From Xanthobacter autotrophicus (GTDB taxonomy: Bacteria > Pseudomonadota > Alphaproteobacteria > Rhizobiales > Xanthobacteraceae), in NCBI RefSeq assembly GCF_005871085.1, contig NZ_VAUP01000031.1:359419-423418 (forward strand): a DNA stretch of 64,000 nt. The letters are read 5' to 3'. The position numbers and the translations under genes are program-made. The notes beneath the pieces are model-generated. The model was not told where the DNA came from, did no database searches, and worked only from the letters and a program-made list of their open reading frames with translations. Numbering within the stretch: the first letter of the stretch is position 1; the number at the start of each line of letters is the position of its first letter. Below are positions 17,678-25,665 of this stretch, one piece after another.

Positions 17678-18664
17678 ATGGACCACCGTCCTCTCGGTCG
17701 CTCGGGTTTGTCCGTGTCCGCCATCGGCCTCGGCTGCATGGGCATGTCCGAATTCTACGGCCCCAGCGACGACGAACAGTCGCTGGCAACCCTAGCAGCC
17801 GCCCTCGATCTGGGCATAAATTTCTTCGATACCGCAGACATGTACGGCGTCGGCCACAATGAGCGCCTGCTCGGGCGCTTCCTCAAGGGCCGGCGCGAGA
17901 AGGTGATCCTCGCCACCAAGTTCGGCAATGTGCGCGGACCCAACGGCGAGCGCCTCGGCGTTTCCGGCACGCCGGACTATGTGCGGTCCGCCTGCGATGC
18001 CAGCCTTCAGCGGCTCGGCATCGACACCATCGACCTCTATTACCAGCACCGCGTGGACCCTAGGACCCCCATCGAGGAGACGGTGGGCGCCATGAAGGGG
18101 CTGGTCGAGGCCGGCAAGGTGCGTTTCCTCGGGCTGTCGGAATGCTCGGTGGAGACGCTGCGGCGCGCTCATGCGGTGCATCCCATCAGCGCGGTGCAGA
18201 TCGAATATTCGCTCTGGAGCCGGGATCCGGAGGCCGGGATGCTGGACGCCTGCCGCGAGCTGGGCGTCGCCTTCGTCGCCTACAGCCCGCTCGGGCGCTC
18301 TTTCCTCACGGGGACGGTGACCAGCCCCGACAGCCTCGCGCCGGATGATTTCCGTCGCGCCAATCCCCGCTTCACCGGGGCGGCGCTGGCGCAGAACCTC
18401 AAGCTCACCGAGGCGCTCAAGGATTTCGCGGCGGCCAAGGGCGCCACTAGCGCCCAGATCGCCTTGGCCTGGATCCTCGGCAAGCAGGAGCACGTGGTCC
18501 CCATCCCCGGCACCCGGCGCCTCAAGTATCTGGAGGAGAACGCGGCGGCGACCACGATTCGCCTGGCGGCGGATGAGATCGCCAGCCTCGACGCCCTGTT
18601 CGCGCCCGAGGCGGTGGCCGGCACGCGCTATCCCGAGGCCGGCATGGCGCAACTCGGTCTGTGA
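17678..18664 (+). CDS. aldo/keto reductase
   Basis: This 328-residue NADPH-dependent oxidoreductase of the aldo/keto reductase barrel (AKR13-like) reduces aldehydes or ketones. The catalytic Asp and Tyr are in FFDTADMYG (near residue 52-58), the catalytic Lys in ILATKFGN, and the His in YYQHRVD. NADPH-binding [14 protein letters not shown] is near residue 275. The start is the ATG at 17678 behind GAGG. Divergent from the TetR gene, which probably controls it; the inducer and substrate, perhaps a reactive aldehyde or quinone, are unknown. Confidence 0.93.
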   Translation: MDHRPLGRSGLSVSAIGLGCMGMSEFYGPSDDEQSLATLAAALDLGINFFDTADMYGVGHNERLLGRFLKGRREKVILATKFGNVRGPNGERLGVSGTPDYVRSACDASLQRLGIDTIDLYYQHRVDPRTPIEETVGAMKGLVEAGKVRFLGLSECSVETLRRAHAVHPISAVQIEYSLWSRDPEAGMLDACRELGVAFVAYSPLGRSFLTGTVTSPDSLAPDDFRRANPRFTGAALAQNLKLTEALKDFAAAKGATSAQIALAWILGKQEHVVPIPGTRRLKYLEENAAATTIRLAADEIASLDALFAPEAVAGTRYPEAGMAQLGL

Positions 18665-18749
18665 CGGGGAAGGGCGCGCCCCGAGAGGGCGCTGCCCTCC
18701 CCATCCTCCACAGTGGCATGGGCCTGCCCCAGGGGCGGTTCACATCCCG

Positions 18750-18807
18750 TAATTCACATGCTATGCATGGTTCATGTGAATTATACATTTCATCTAATGT
18801 GAAATGT
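18750..18807 (+). promoter_or_regulatory. two inverted repeats before sulfate-binding protein
   Basis: The first repeat has perfect 11-bp arms (TAATTCACATG and CATGTGAATTA) around a 12-base loop at 18750-18783. The second has perfect 8-bp arms (ACATTTCA and TGAAATGT) around 7 bases at 18785-18807. Both share a TGTGAA half-site. The patch is strongly AT-rich and ends 16 bp before the start codon, so it is a likely operator or promoter region. Confidence 0.7.
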
Positions 18808-18823
18808 GGATGGGAGAAGCCTC

Positions 18824-19861
18824 ATGATCAGCCGCCGCGCCGTTCTTGCTTTCGCGCTTGCCGGCGCCGCCGTGGCGCCCCTCGGCACCCTGCCGGCCTT
18901 TGCCCAGCAGGGTCCGGCCCAGCAGGGGCCGAACACGCTGCTCAACGTCTCCTACGACATCTCCCGCGAGCTGTTCACCGCGGTGAACAACGATTTCATC
19001 CCCTTCTGGAAGAGCAAGACCGGGCAGGAGCTGACCGTGAACCAGAGCCATGCCGGCTCCTCGCGCCAGGCCCGCGCCATCCTGGAGGGCCTGGAGGCGG
19101 ACGTGGTCACCTTCAACCAGGTGATCGACGTGGATACGCTGGCCAAGGCCGGCTTCGTGGCCAAGGACTGGCAGGCGAAGTTCCCCAACGCCGCCTCGCC
19201 CTATTATTCCTTCCCCGCCTTCCTGGTGCGCGCTGGCAACCCGAAGGGCATCAAGGATTGGTCGGACCTGGTTCGGGACGACGTGAAGGTCATCTTCCCC
19301 AACCCGAAGACCTCGGGCAATGCGCGCTATACCTATCTGGCCGCCTATGCCTTCGCGCTGGAGCAGTTCAAGGGCGACGCCGCCAAGGCCGACGCCTTCG
19401 TGAAGAAGCTGCTCGCCAACGTGCCCGTGTTCGACACCGGCGGCCGCGCCGCCACCACCACCTTCGTGGAGCGCGATACCGGCGACGTGCTGGTGACCTT
19501 CGAGGCCGAGACCCGCACCATCGAGGGCCTCTATCCCGATCGCAAGCTGGAGACGGTGGTGCCCTCGGTGAGCCTGCTCGCCGAGTTCCCGGTGGCGGTG
19601 GTGGACAAGGTGGTGGACAAGCGCGGCTCCCGCGCCTCGGCCACGGCCTATCTCGAATTCCTGTATTCCCCCGCCGGCCAGACCATCGCCGCCAAGGCCT
19701 TCCACCGGGTGGTGGATCCCAAGGTGGCCGATGAGTTCAAGGGCCAGTTCCCGCCGGTGCGTCTCGTGAAGGTGGAGGACGTGTTCGGCGGCTGGCAGAA
19801 GCTCCAGGCCGAGCACTTCGCCTCCGGCGGCAAGCTGGATTCGCTCTTTACCGGCAAGTGA
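18824..19861 (+). CDS. sulfate/thiosulfate ABC transporter substrate-binding protein
   Basis: This 345-residue periplasmic protein carries a signal peptide with a twin-arginine flavour (ISRRAVLAFALAG, cleavage near residue 28 after AFA). The mature part matches the Sbp/CysP family: LLNVSYDISRELF, the anion-binding QSHAGSSRQARAI and ADVVTFNQVIDVD. The start is the ATG at 18824 behind GGGAGAAG. No cysT, cysW or cysA permease gene is adjacent on either side, so it must work with a transporter encoded elsewhere. Two inverted repeats precede it, so it is probably regulated by sulfur supply; that is inference. Confidence 0.92.
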   Translation: MISRRAVLAFALAGAAVAPLGTLPAFAQQGPAQQGPNTLLNVSYDISRELFTAVNNDFIPFWKSKTGQELTVNQSHAGSSRQARAILEGLEADVVTFNQVIDVDTLAKAGFVAKDWQAKFPNAASPYYSFPAFLVRAGNPKGIKDWSDLVRDDVKVIFPNPKTSGNARYTYLAAYAFALEQFKGDAAKADAFVKKLLANVPVFDTGGRAATTTFVERDTGDVLVTFEAETRTIEGLYPDRKLETVVPSVSLLAEFPVAVVDKVVDKRGSRASATAYLEFLYSPAGQTIAAKAFHRVVDPKVADEFKGQFPPVRLVKVEDVFGGWQKLQAEHFASGGKLDSLFTGK

Positions 19862-20315
19862 GCGGGGAGAGTGAGCGAGCGGGCTTAAAGCCACGTGGTG
19901 CCGGGTGGACGCCCTGTCGCGAGGTGCGGCGGGCCCAGCCCCGGTGAGCGTCCCGCATGAGGGGCCGGCGCCTTAAGACAATAGCGCACCGTCGCCGTCC
20001 GGCTAGACCGGACGGCCCATGGCCCGGCCGGGACACCGCGGCGGGCGCTTGCAAAGCGGCGAGACAGACCCTCCGGTCAAGCCGGAGGGTGACGAATGGG
20101 GAGGCGCCAGCCCTACGCCACTCCCGCTTGGGGGGAGGGCGGCGCTCTCCTGTGTCGCTTTCCCGCCCTTGTCGGCTTTGGCCGGCGCGCGCACCCGCGC
20201 GAGGGCAAGGGCACGTTGTGCCAATATATTGGCAAGGCTAGACTTTTCAGGTTTTTGCAGCTCCGGCACACATTTTGAATGGCTCCAGACCAGCCCCACC
20301 GAGCCGTGAGCCGTC
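19862..20315. other. 454-bp spacer with GC-rich hairpins
   Basis: There is no credible gene. It holds two strong hairpins: CCGTCCGG, a five-base loop and CCGGACGG at about 19995-20015, and CCCTCCGG, TCAAG, CCGGAGGG at about 20069-20089. The latter resembles short repeats scattered through alphaproteobacterial genomes. It ends in the promoter region and palindrome of the ferredoxin gene. Confidence 0.6.
20219..20234. promoter_or_regulatory. 16-bp perfect palindrome before ferredoxin
   Basis: TGCCAATATATTGGCA reads the same on both strands and is AT-rich at its centre. It lies 81 bp before the ferredoxin start codon. It is a likely transcription-factor site; no matching regulator is encoded next to it. 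Confidence 0.65.
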
Positions 20316-20669
20316 ATGTCTGAAGCTGCCGAAAGCGAAGTCCTCGATATCCCGCAGGTTTATACGCACCACGTGTTCTGCTGCTTCACCCAGCGGCCGC
20401 CGCAGCATCCGCGCGGCTCGTGCGGGGCCAATGGCGCGGCCCCCCTGTGGGACCGTCTCGCCAAGAAGCTCGAGGCGTCGGGCCGTCGCGACATCGCCAT
20501 GACCTCCTCGGGCTGCCTCAGCTTCTGCCAGGCCGGCCCCATCATGGTCGTTTACCCGCAGGGCATCTGGTACACGCCCAAGTCCCCGGAAGACATCGAC
20601 GAGATCGTCACCTCCCACCTCCTCGGCGGGAAGCCGGTGGAGCGGCTCATCATCGTTCCGCGCATCTGA
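20316..20669 (+). CDS. thioredoxin-like 2Fe-2S ferredoxin
   Basis: This 117-residue protein belongs to the (2Fe-2S) ferredoxin domain family with a thioredoxin-like fold. Candidate cluster cysteines are those of HVFCCF, RGSCGANGA and the C-x3-C of SGCLSFCQAGP. The C-terminal half has the family strand IMVVYPQGIWYTP. It probably carries electrons in the cytosol for an unknown partner. The start is the ATG at 20316. It stands alone: the nearest genes are a sulfate-binding protein and, convergently, a phosphorelay operon. Confidence 0.9.
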   Translation: MSEAAESEVLDIPQVYTHHVFCCFTQRPPQHPRGSCGANGAAPLWDRLAKKLEASGRRDIAMTSSGCLSFCQAGPIMVVYPQGIWYTPKSPEDIDEIVTSHLLGGKPVERLIIVPRI

Positions 20670-20679
20670 GGCCATTGAT

Positions 20680-20744
20680 CAAGCTCGCGCGGTACTTGAG
20701 CGCACCCAATCGGCATCGGTCGAAGACCGGTGCCGATGGTCTGA
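20680..20744. repeat. dispersed GC-rich repeat, copy A
   Basis: The sequence shares two blocks with copy B at 35161-35226: a 13-base block starting CAAGCTCGCGCGG, and a 33-base block around CGGTCGAAGACCGG that differs at four positions. A 17-base variable segment separates them. The second block folds into a hairpin with about 9-bp arms. It lies in the spacer between the convergent ferredoxin and kinase genes. Confidence 0.7.
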
Positions 20745-20763
20745 AATCCGCCCGGCGGTCCCG

Positions 20764-21894
20764 TCAGGTACGCTCGGCGAGGCGGAAGGTGAGCCGCACG
20801 CAGGTACCCGTCGCCCGCGCATCCAAAGTGGGCTCGCAGCCGAGCTTGGTGGACATGGCCCGCACGATGCGGGTGCCGAGCCCGGTGGACGGAACCGCGC
20901 CAGTCTCCACGGCTTTCGGGGCCGCCATGCCCGCCCCGTCGTCCTCCACCGTGAAGTCGATGCGCTCGCCCTGCCGCTTCAGCGCCACCCGCACCGCGCC
21001 TTCACCGCCGGGATAGGCGTATTTCAGGGCATTGATCACCAGTTCCGTGGCGATGATGCCCACCGCCACGGCGCGGTCGGGATCGATATGGATGGGGTCC
21101 GCATCCAGGGTGATGGTGATGCCGCCGTGGTCCCGATGGGCCGACACCTGCAGGTCATCCAGCAGCGAACCGATATATTGGTCGAGGGCGACGGTGGCGA
21201 TCTGGTCGGAGGTGTAGAGCCGGCGATGCACCTGGGCCACGGCCGAGACGCGGTTGCGGGCGGAGTTCAGCGCCTCCTTCACCCGCCCGTCCTCGGTGGC
21301 GCTGGCTTGGACGTTCAGCAGCGACACGATGATCTGCAACGAATTGCCCACCCGGTGGTTCATCTCGCGCAAGAGCAGAGCGCGCTCGGCGGCCAGCGCC
21401 TCGAAGCGGTCGCGGGCGGCGCGGATCTCCGCTTCCGCCGCCTCGTGGGCGCGGCGCATGCGCACCTGCTCCACCGCCGCCACGAAGGCGGCGCGCAACA
21501 GCTCGATGAAATCAGCCTGCACCTCCTTCACCACATAGTCGGCCGCCCCGGCCTTCAGCGCCGCCACCGCAAGGCGGCCGTCCTGGGCGCCGGTGACGTA
21601 GACCACGGGCGGGGTGTGATCGAGCGCCCGGATGGCGCGCAAGGTGGCGATGCCGTCCTGGCCCGGCATGTAGTGGTCGAGGGCCACCACGTCGAAGCGT
21701 TCGGCCGCCACCAGGGCCAGCCCCTCTTCCCCCGAGCCCGCCAGCACCACCTCGAACCCGAGCCGCCCCAGCTGGCGCTGCACCAGGCGCCCGAGCGCCG
21801 GATCGTCATCCACATAGAGGACGCGCAGCGGCAGCGGCGAGGCGGATGTGCCGTCCTGGAGCGGGGCGGAGGGTTCGGGAACCGAGCCATCCAT
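20764..21894 (-). CDS. receiver domain-histidine kinase hybrid
   Basis: This 376-residue cytoplasmic protein joins an N-terminal receiver domain (about residues 22-140, phospho-acceptor D73 in ALDHYMPG) to a short coiled coil and a HisKA_2-type kinase (phospho-acceptor H180 in LLREMNHRVGN) with a C-terminal HATPase (ELVINALKYAYPGG, then GLGTRIV). It has no membrane segment and no DNA-binding output. It is the last gene of a three-gene operon; its ATG overlaps the preceding response-regulator stop in ATGA. It probably receives phosphate from the upstream CHASE3 kinase and passes it on to an unlinked target. Confidence 0.92.
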   Translation of the reverse strand: MDGSVPEPSAPLQDGTSASPLPLRVLYVDDDPALGRLVQRQLGRLGFEVVLAGSGEEGLALVAAERFDVVALDHYMPGQDGIATLRAIRALDHTPPVVYVTGAQDGRLAVAALKAGAADYVVKEVQADFIELLRAAFVAAVEQVRMRRAHEAAEAEIRAARDRFEALAAERALLLREMNHRVGNSLQIIVSLLNVQASATEDGRVKEALNSARNRVSAVAQVHRRLYTSDQIATVALDQYIGSLLDDLQVSAHRDHGGITITLDADPIHIDPDRAVAVGIIATELVINALKYAYPGGEGAVRVALKRQGERIDFTVEDDGAGMAAPKAVETGAVPSTGLGTRIVRAMSTKLGCEPTLDARATGTCVRLTFRLAERT

Positions 21895-22331
21895 CAGTCT
21901 GTCTCCGGAACCTGGATGACGGAGAAGAACAACCCGAGCTGGCGGATGGCGTTGGCGAAATTCTCGTAATTCACCGGCTTGGTCACATACACATTGGCGC
22001 CGAGATCATAGCAGCGCTGGATTTCCACCTTGTCGTCGGTGGTGGTCAGCACCACCACGGGCGAGCGCTTGAGATGCTCGTTCTGCTTGATGCGGGCGAG
22101 GATCTCCACACCGGTCATGTCCGGCAGGTTCAGGTCGAGCAGCACCAGCAGCGCCCGGCCGATATGGTCGCGCCCGGTGCCGTCGGCGCCGAACAGGAAC
22201 TGCACCGCGCTGGTACCATCGGTGAAGGGGAGGATGTCGTTGCGCACCCCGGCGCGGCGGATGTTCTTCTCGATGAGGCGCGCGTGGCCCTCGTCGTCCT
22301 CGACCATCACAATGGTGACGTGTTCAGTCAT
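21894..22331 (-). CDS. single-domain response regulator
   Basis: This 145-residue protein is a stand-alone receiver domain of the Rcp1-like type. The acidic pocket is E11, D12 and D13, the phospho-acceptor is D66 in VLLDLNLPD, and the conserved Lys is K118 in YVTKP. There is no output domain, so it acts by protein contact or as a phosphate shuttle. It overlaps both neighbours by ATGA (with the CHASE3 kinase upstream and the hybrid kinase downstream), so the three products are translationally coupled and likely form one relay. Confidence 0.95.
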   Translation of the reverse strand: MTEHVTIVMVEDDEGHARLIEKNIRRAGVRNDILPFTDGTSAVQFLFGADGTGRDHIGRALLVLLDLNLPDMTGVEILARIKQNEHLKRSPVVVLTTTDDKVEIQRCYDLGANVYVTKPVNYENFANAIRQLGLFFSVIQVPETD

Positions 22332-23902
22332 GTGTCCTTGTGTCCGTTGTCTATGGGCAGGCGGCGCGGCAGCGTGACCTTGAGGGTCGAGCCCTCGCCG
22401 AGGGTGGAATCGAGGGAGATCAGCCCGCCCATGCGTCGCACCAGCGCCCGCACATGGGCAAGGCCGATGCCTTCGCCCGGTCGATCCTGGCGGCCGGAGC
22501 GGCGGAACAGCTCGAACACCCGGCCGCGATCCTTGGGATCGATGCCGCGCCCGTTGTCCTTGACCACGAAGGTGATGAAGCCGGGGGTGTTCACGGCGCT
22601 CACCTCGATCACCCCGGGCACGCCGTCGCGCAGGTATTTCAGGGCGTTGTCGAGGAGGTTGGTGAAAATCTGCTCCAGTGCGAGGCGGTCGGAATGGATT
22701 ACCGGAAGCTGCCCCGCGCGGATCACTGCGCCCACCTCGTTCGTCTGGTGGGCCATGGAGCCGGCGATGTTGGCGATCAACTCCCCCACGTCCACGTCCA
22801 CGGGCATGAATTCCTTCCGCCCCTCCCGCGACAAGGCGAGGATGGCGTTGATCAGGCGATCCATGCGCGTGATGGAGGTCTTGATGAAGCCCAGCGCCTC
22901 CTCGAAATCGGCCGCCATCTCGGCATCCGCTTCCCGCGCTTCGCCCGCCGTCTCGCGGAGCCGGCCAAGGCGCTGGAACAGCTCCGTTCGCATGGTCTCG
23001 ATCTCGCTCGTGAAGCCCATGATGTTCACGAGCGGCGAGCGCAGGTCATGGCTGACAATGTAGGCGAAGCGCTGAATCTCGTCGTTGGCTTCCTTCAGGT
23101 CGGCGGTGCGCGCGGCCACCCTTTGCTCAAGGCCGGCGTTGACGGTCTCCAGCTCCTGCTGGGCCTCCTCCAGCGCAGCGATGGTGCGCCGGTTGAGATA
23201 GAGCGCGAGGCCGCCGAGGGCGAGCACCACGGCAAAACCGCCGGCGCTCACGGCGGTCAGCCAGCCGGCGCTGTGTCGTGAGGCTATGGCACGGCTGTCC
23301 AGCAATTGGGTCTCGGCCGCCTTCATGTCGATGAGAAGCGTGCCGAGGCGGCTCATGGCGCCTTCGCTGCGGTCGGCTTTCAGATCCGCCTGCGCGGCCT
23401 CCACGTCACCGCTCTGGCGCAAGGCGATGGCGCGCTCGAAAGACGCAAACCGGCTATCGAGAAGCGGCCGCGCCTCGGCGACGCGGGCCTGCTGGGCGGG
23501 GTTGTCCTGCGTCAGGGCGCCGATCTCGTCGAGGCTCGGCAGGGCGCGGGCCTTGGACTCCTCGTAGAAGCGCAGGAAGCCGTCACCGCCGGTGATGAGA
23601 AAGCCCCGCTCGGCGCTTTCCGCCCGCCGGACCATGACCTGCAATTGCGAGATGGCATTCATCACGCGCAAGGTATGGGTCACGCTGTCCGCATCATCCT
23701 GCGCGCGGTACACCAGCGTGATCGACATGGCGCTGATGGACGCGAGCACCGCAAATCCGAGGACGAGCAGCAGCGTGGGGCCGGGCAGGCGCAGCCGGCC
23801 GGCTGGAGCGCGGGACACGTCGCCTGCGGGAGCCTTCTCACGGCTGGGGATGTCGCGGGCGGGATTTTCATGCCCGGACGTACCAGGCATCACCAGCGCC
23901 AT
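22328..23902 (-). CDS. CHASE3-domain sensor histidine kinase
   Basis: This 524-residue membrane kinase has an N-terminal membrane segment (about residues 42-64), a periplasmic CHASE3 domain (about 65-208), a second membrane segment (212-236), a coiled coil, a HisKA domain with phospho-acceptor H285 in YIVSHDLRSPL, and a C-terminal HATPase (NLLDNALKYL, DNGRGID, GEGIGLAHVRAL). It senses an unknown periplasmic or membrane signal and starts the phosphorelay. An 11-bp inverted repeat lies immediately upstream. It is the first gene of the operon and overlaps the response regulator by ATGA. Confidence 0.93.
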   Translation of the reverse strand: MALVMPGTSGHENPARDIPSREKAPAGDVSRAPAGRLRLPGPTLLLVLGFAVLASISAMSITLVYRAQDDADSVTHTLRVMNAISQLQVMVRRAESAERGFLITGGDGFLRFYEESKARALPSLDEIGALTQDNPAQQARVAEARPLLDSRFASFERAIALRQSGDVEAAQADLKADRSEGAMSRLGTLLIDMKAAETQLLDSRAIASRHSAGWLTAVSAGGFAVVLALGGLALYLNRRTIAALEEAQQELETVNAGLEQRVAARTADLKEANDEIQRFAYIVSHDLRSPLVNIMGFTSEIETMRTELFQRLGRLRETAGEAREADAEMAADFEEALGFIKTSITRMDRLINAILALSREGRKEFMPVDVDVGELIANIAGSMAHQTNEVGAVIRAGQLPVIHSDRLALEQIFTNLLDNALKYLRDGVPGVIEVSAVNTPGFITFVVKDNGRGIDPKDRGRVFELFRRSGRQDRPGEGIGLAHVRALVRRMGGLISLDSTLGEGSTLKVTLPRRLPIDNGHKDT

Positions 23903-23906
23903 GGCG

Positions 23907-23966
23907 CATTCTCACCGGATGGCGCGGCGCTGCCCATCGCGTCTTCAGGGGGCGACGGTGAGAATG
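23907..23966. promoter_or_regulatory. inverted repeat upstream of phosphorelay operon
   Basis: CATTCTCACCG (23907-23917) and CGGTGAGAATG (23956-23966) are perfect 11-bp inverted arms 38 bp apart, just upstream of the sensor kinase start. They could bind a dimeric regulator or fold as a leader stem. Confidence 0.45.
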
Positions 23967-24151
23967 GCTCCGGCGAGTGTCTCGTCATGGTCCTCATCGG
24001 GTGGTCACGTTCCGTTCCGTTGACAGGTGCCCCGCTGCCAGGGCCCCTGCGCGCAGTACCGCTTCAGGTGCATAATCATCGTTGCGCTTGAAGGTTCCCG
24101 AGCTTCGCGCTTGGATGAACAGGAAATCGTCGTTTTTTTGAATGGAGTGCC

Positions 24152-25552
24152 ATGCAGGTCCAGGTTCCAGGCCGCCGACCCGACGATGCCGCGGCCCCCG
24201 GGGTCACGGACGAGGCGGCGGAATATGTGACAGCTTTCGGCATGCCGGAGGTCGTGGAGGTTCTCCTGCCCGACACCTCGGCGGTGCTGCGGGGCAAGTG
24301 GATTCCCGGCCATTCCATGGGCAAGATCTGGAAGGACGGCGTCGCGATCCCCCTCTCCATCTTCGGCCTTGATGTCTGGGGCTGCGAGGTGGAGGCCTCT
24401 GAAATCCACATGGAGACCGGCGACAAGGACGGCCTGTGCTGGCCGGTGCCGGGCACCCTGAAGCCGGTGCCCTGGGCCCCGCGCCACACCGCGCAGGTGC
24501 TCATCACCATGCATGAGCCCGACGGCTCGCCCCGCGGCCGGCCGTGGAAGCTTGATCCGCGCCAGCAACTGGCCGCCGTGGTGGACCGCTTCGCCGCGCG
24601 GGGGCTCTCGCCGTGCGTGGCCTTCGAGCTGGAATTCTACCTGCTGAAGCCGTCCGACGTGCCGGGCGCGCCGCCTGAGCCGGTGTTCCAGGCCACCGGG
24701 CAGGCGCGGCAGAATATGTATGCCATGTCCGACCTCGACGCCTTCGCCGAGGTCCTGCACGACATGCGCGCCGCCTGCGTGACGCAGGGCCTGCCGGCCG
24801 ATACCGTGATCTCGGAGGCAGCTCCCGGCCAGTTCGAGGTCAATCTCTATCACAAGGTGGATGCGCTGGGCGCCGCCGACGATGCGGTGCTGCTGCGCCG
24901 GCTCATCGACGGCGTGGCGCGCCGCCATGGGCTGAAGGCCACCTTCATGGCCAAGCCGCTGGCGGATTTCGCCGGCAACGGCATGCACGTCCATGCGAGC
25001 CTGATGGAGCAGGGCGGCGGCAACCTGTTCGCCCGGGAGGATGGGGTGGGGGACACAGCCCTGCGCCACGCCGCCGGCGGCATGCTCGCCAGCATGGCCG
25101 ACGCGACGCTGATCTTCGTGCCGAGCTTCAACGGCTACCGTCGGCTGGTGCCGGGCAGCTACGCGCCGACCTCGGCGAGCTGGGGCTTCGACAACAGGCT
25201 GGTGGCGGTGCGCGTGCCCAACGGGCCGCGCCACGCCCGCCGGCTGGAGCATCGCATCGCCGGTGCGGAGGCCCATCCCCATCTCGTGCTCGCGGCCATC
25301 CTCGCCGGCATGTTGGACGGGCTGGAGCGGGGCATCGAGCCACCGCCGCCGCTGGAGGGCAACGCCTACGAGCAGATCGGCGAGCCCCTGTCTCCAGACA
25401 TGGAGGTAGCAGTGGAGCGCTTTGCTGCCTCCGATTTCATCGCCCGAACCTTCGGCGTGGACTACCGGCGCATCTATGCAGCCATGAAGCGGGACGAGCT
25501 TGCGGCTTTCCGCAAGGTCATCCTTCCATTGGAGTACGAAACGTATCTGTGA
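24152..25552 (+). CDS. glutamine synthetase-family ligase, PuuA-like
   Basis: This 466-residue enzyme of the glutamine synthetase superfamily is probably a gamma-glutamyl-polyamine synthetase. The N-terminal beta-grasp part (about 30-120) is followed by the catalytic barrel with AFELEFYL, the metal-binding AAPGQFEVN and NGMHVHASL, and the C-terminal HRIAGAEAHPHLV. The downstream gene, 113 bp away on the same strand, encodes a putrescine-binding protein, which supports a polyamine substrate over ammonia assimilation. The start is the ATG at 24152. Substrate is inferred from family and context. Confidence 0.88.
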   Translation: MQVQVPGRRPDDAAAPGVTDEAAEYVTAFGMPEVVEVLLPDTSAVLRGKWIPGHSMGKIWKDGVAIPLSIFGLDVWGCEVEASEIHMETGDKDGLCWPVPGTLKPVPWAPRHTAQVLITMHEPDGSPRGRPWKLDPRQQLAAVVDRFAARGLSPCVAFELEFYLLKPSDVPGAPPEPVFQATGQARQNMYAMSDLDAFAEVLHDMRAACVTQGLPADTVISEAAPGQFEVNLYHKVDALGAADDAVLLRRLIDGVARRHGLKATFMAKPLADFAGNGMHVHASLMEQGGGNLFAREDGVGDTALRHAAGGMLASMADATLIFVPSFNGYRRLVPGSYAPTSASWGFDNRLVAVRVPNGPRHARRLEHRIAGAEAHPHLVLAAILAGMLDGLERGIEPPPPLEGNAYEQIGEPLSPDMEVAVERFAASDFIARTFGVDYRRIYAAMKRDELAAFRKVILPLEYETYL

Positions 25553-25665
25553 AGCACCGCGTTTCCTGTTGAGGGGTGCTGCCCAACCACATAGCCTTGG
25601 GTGCAGGGGGGCACCTTCAGGGCAACCTTGCAAAACATGACCCCCTTTCCAGAGGAGAACGGCGG

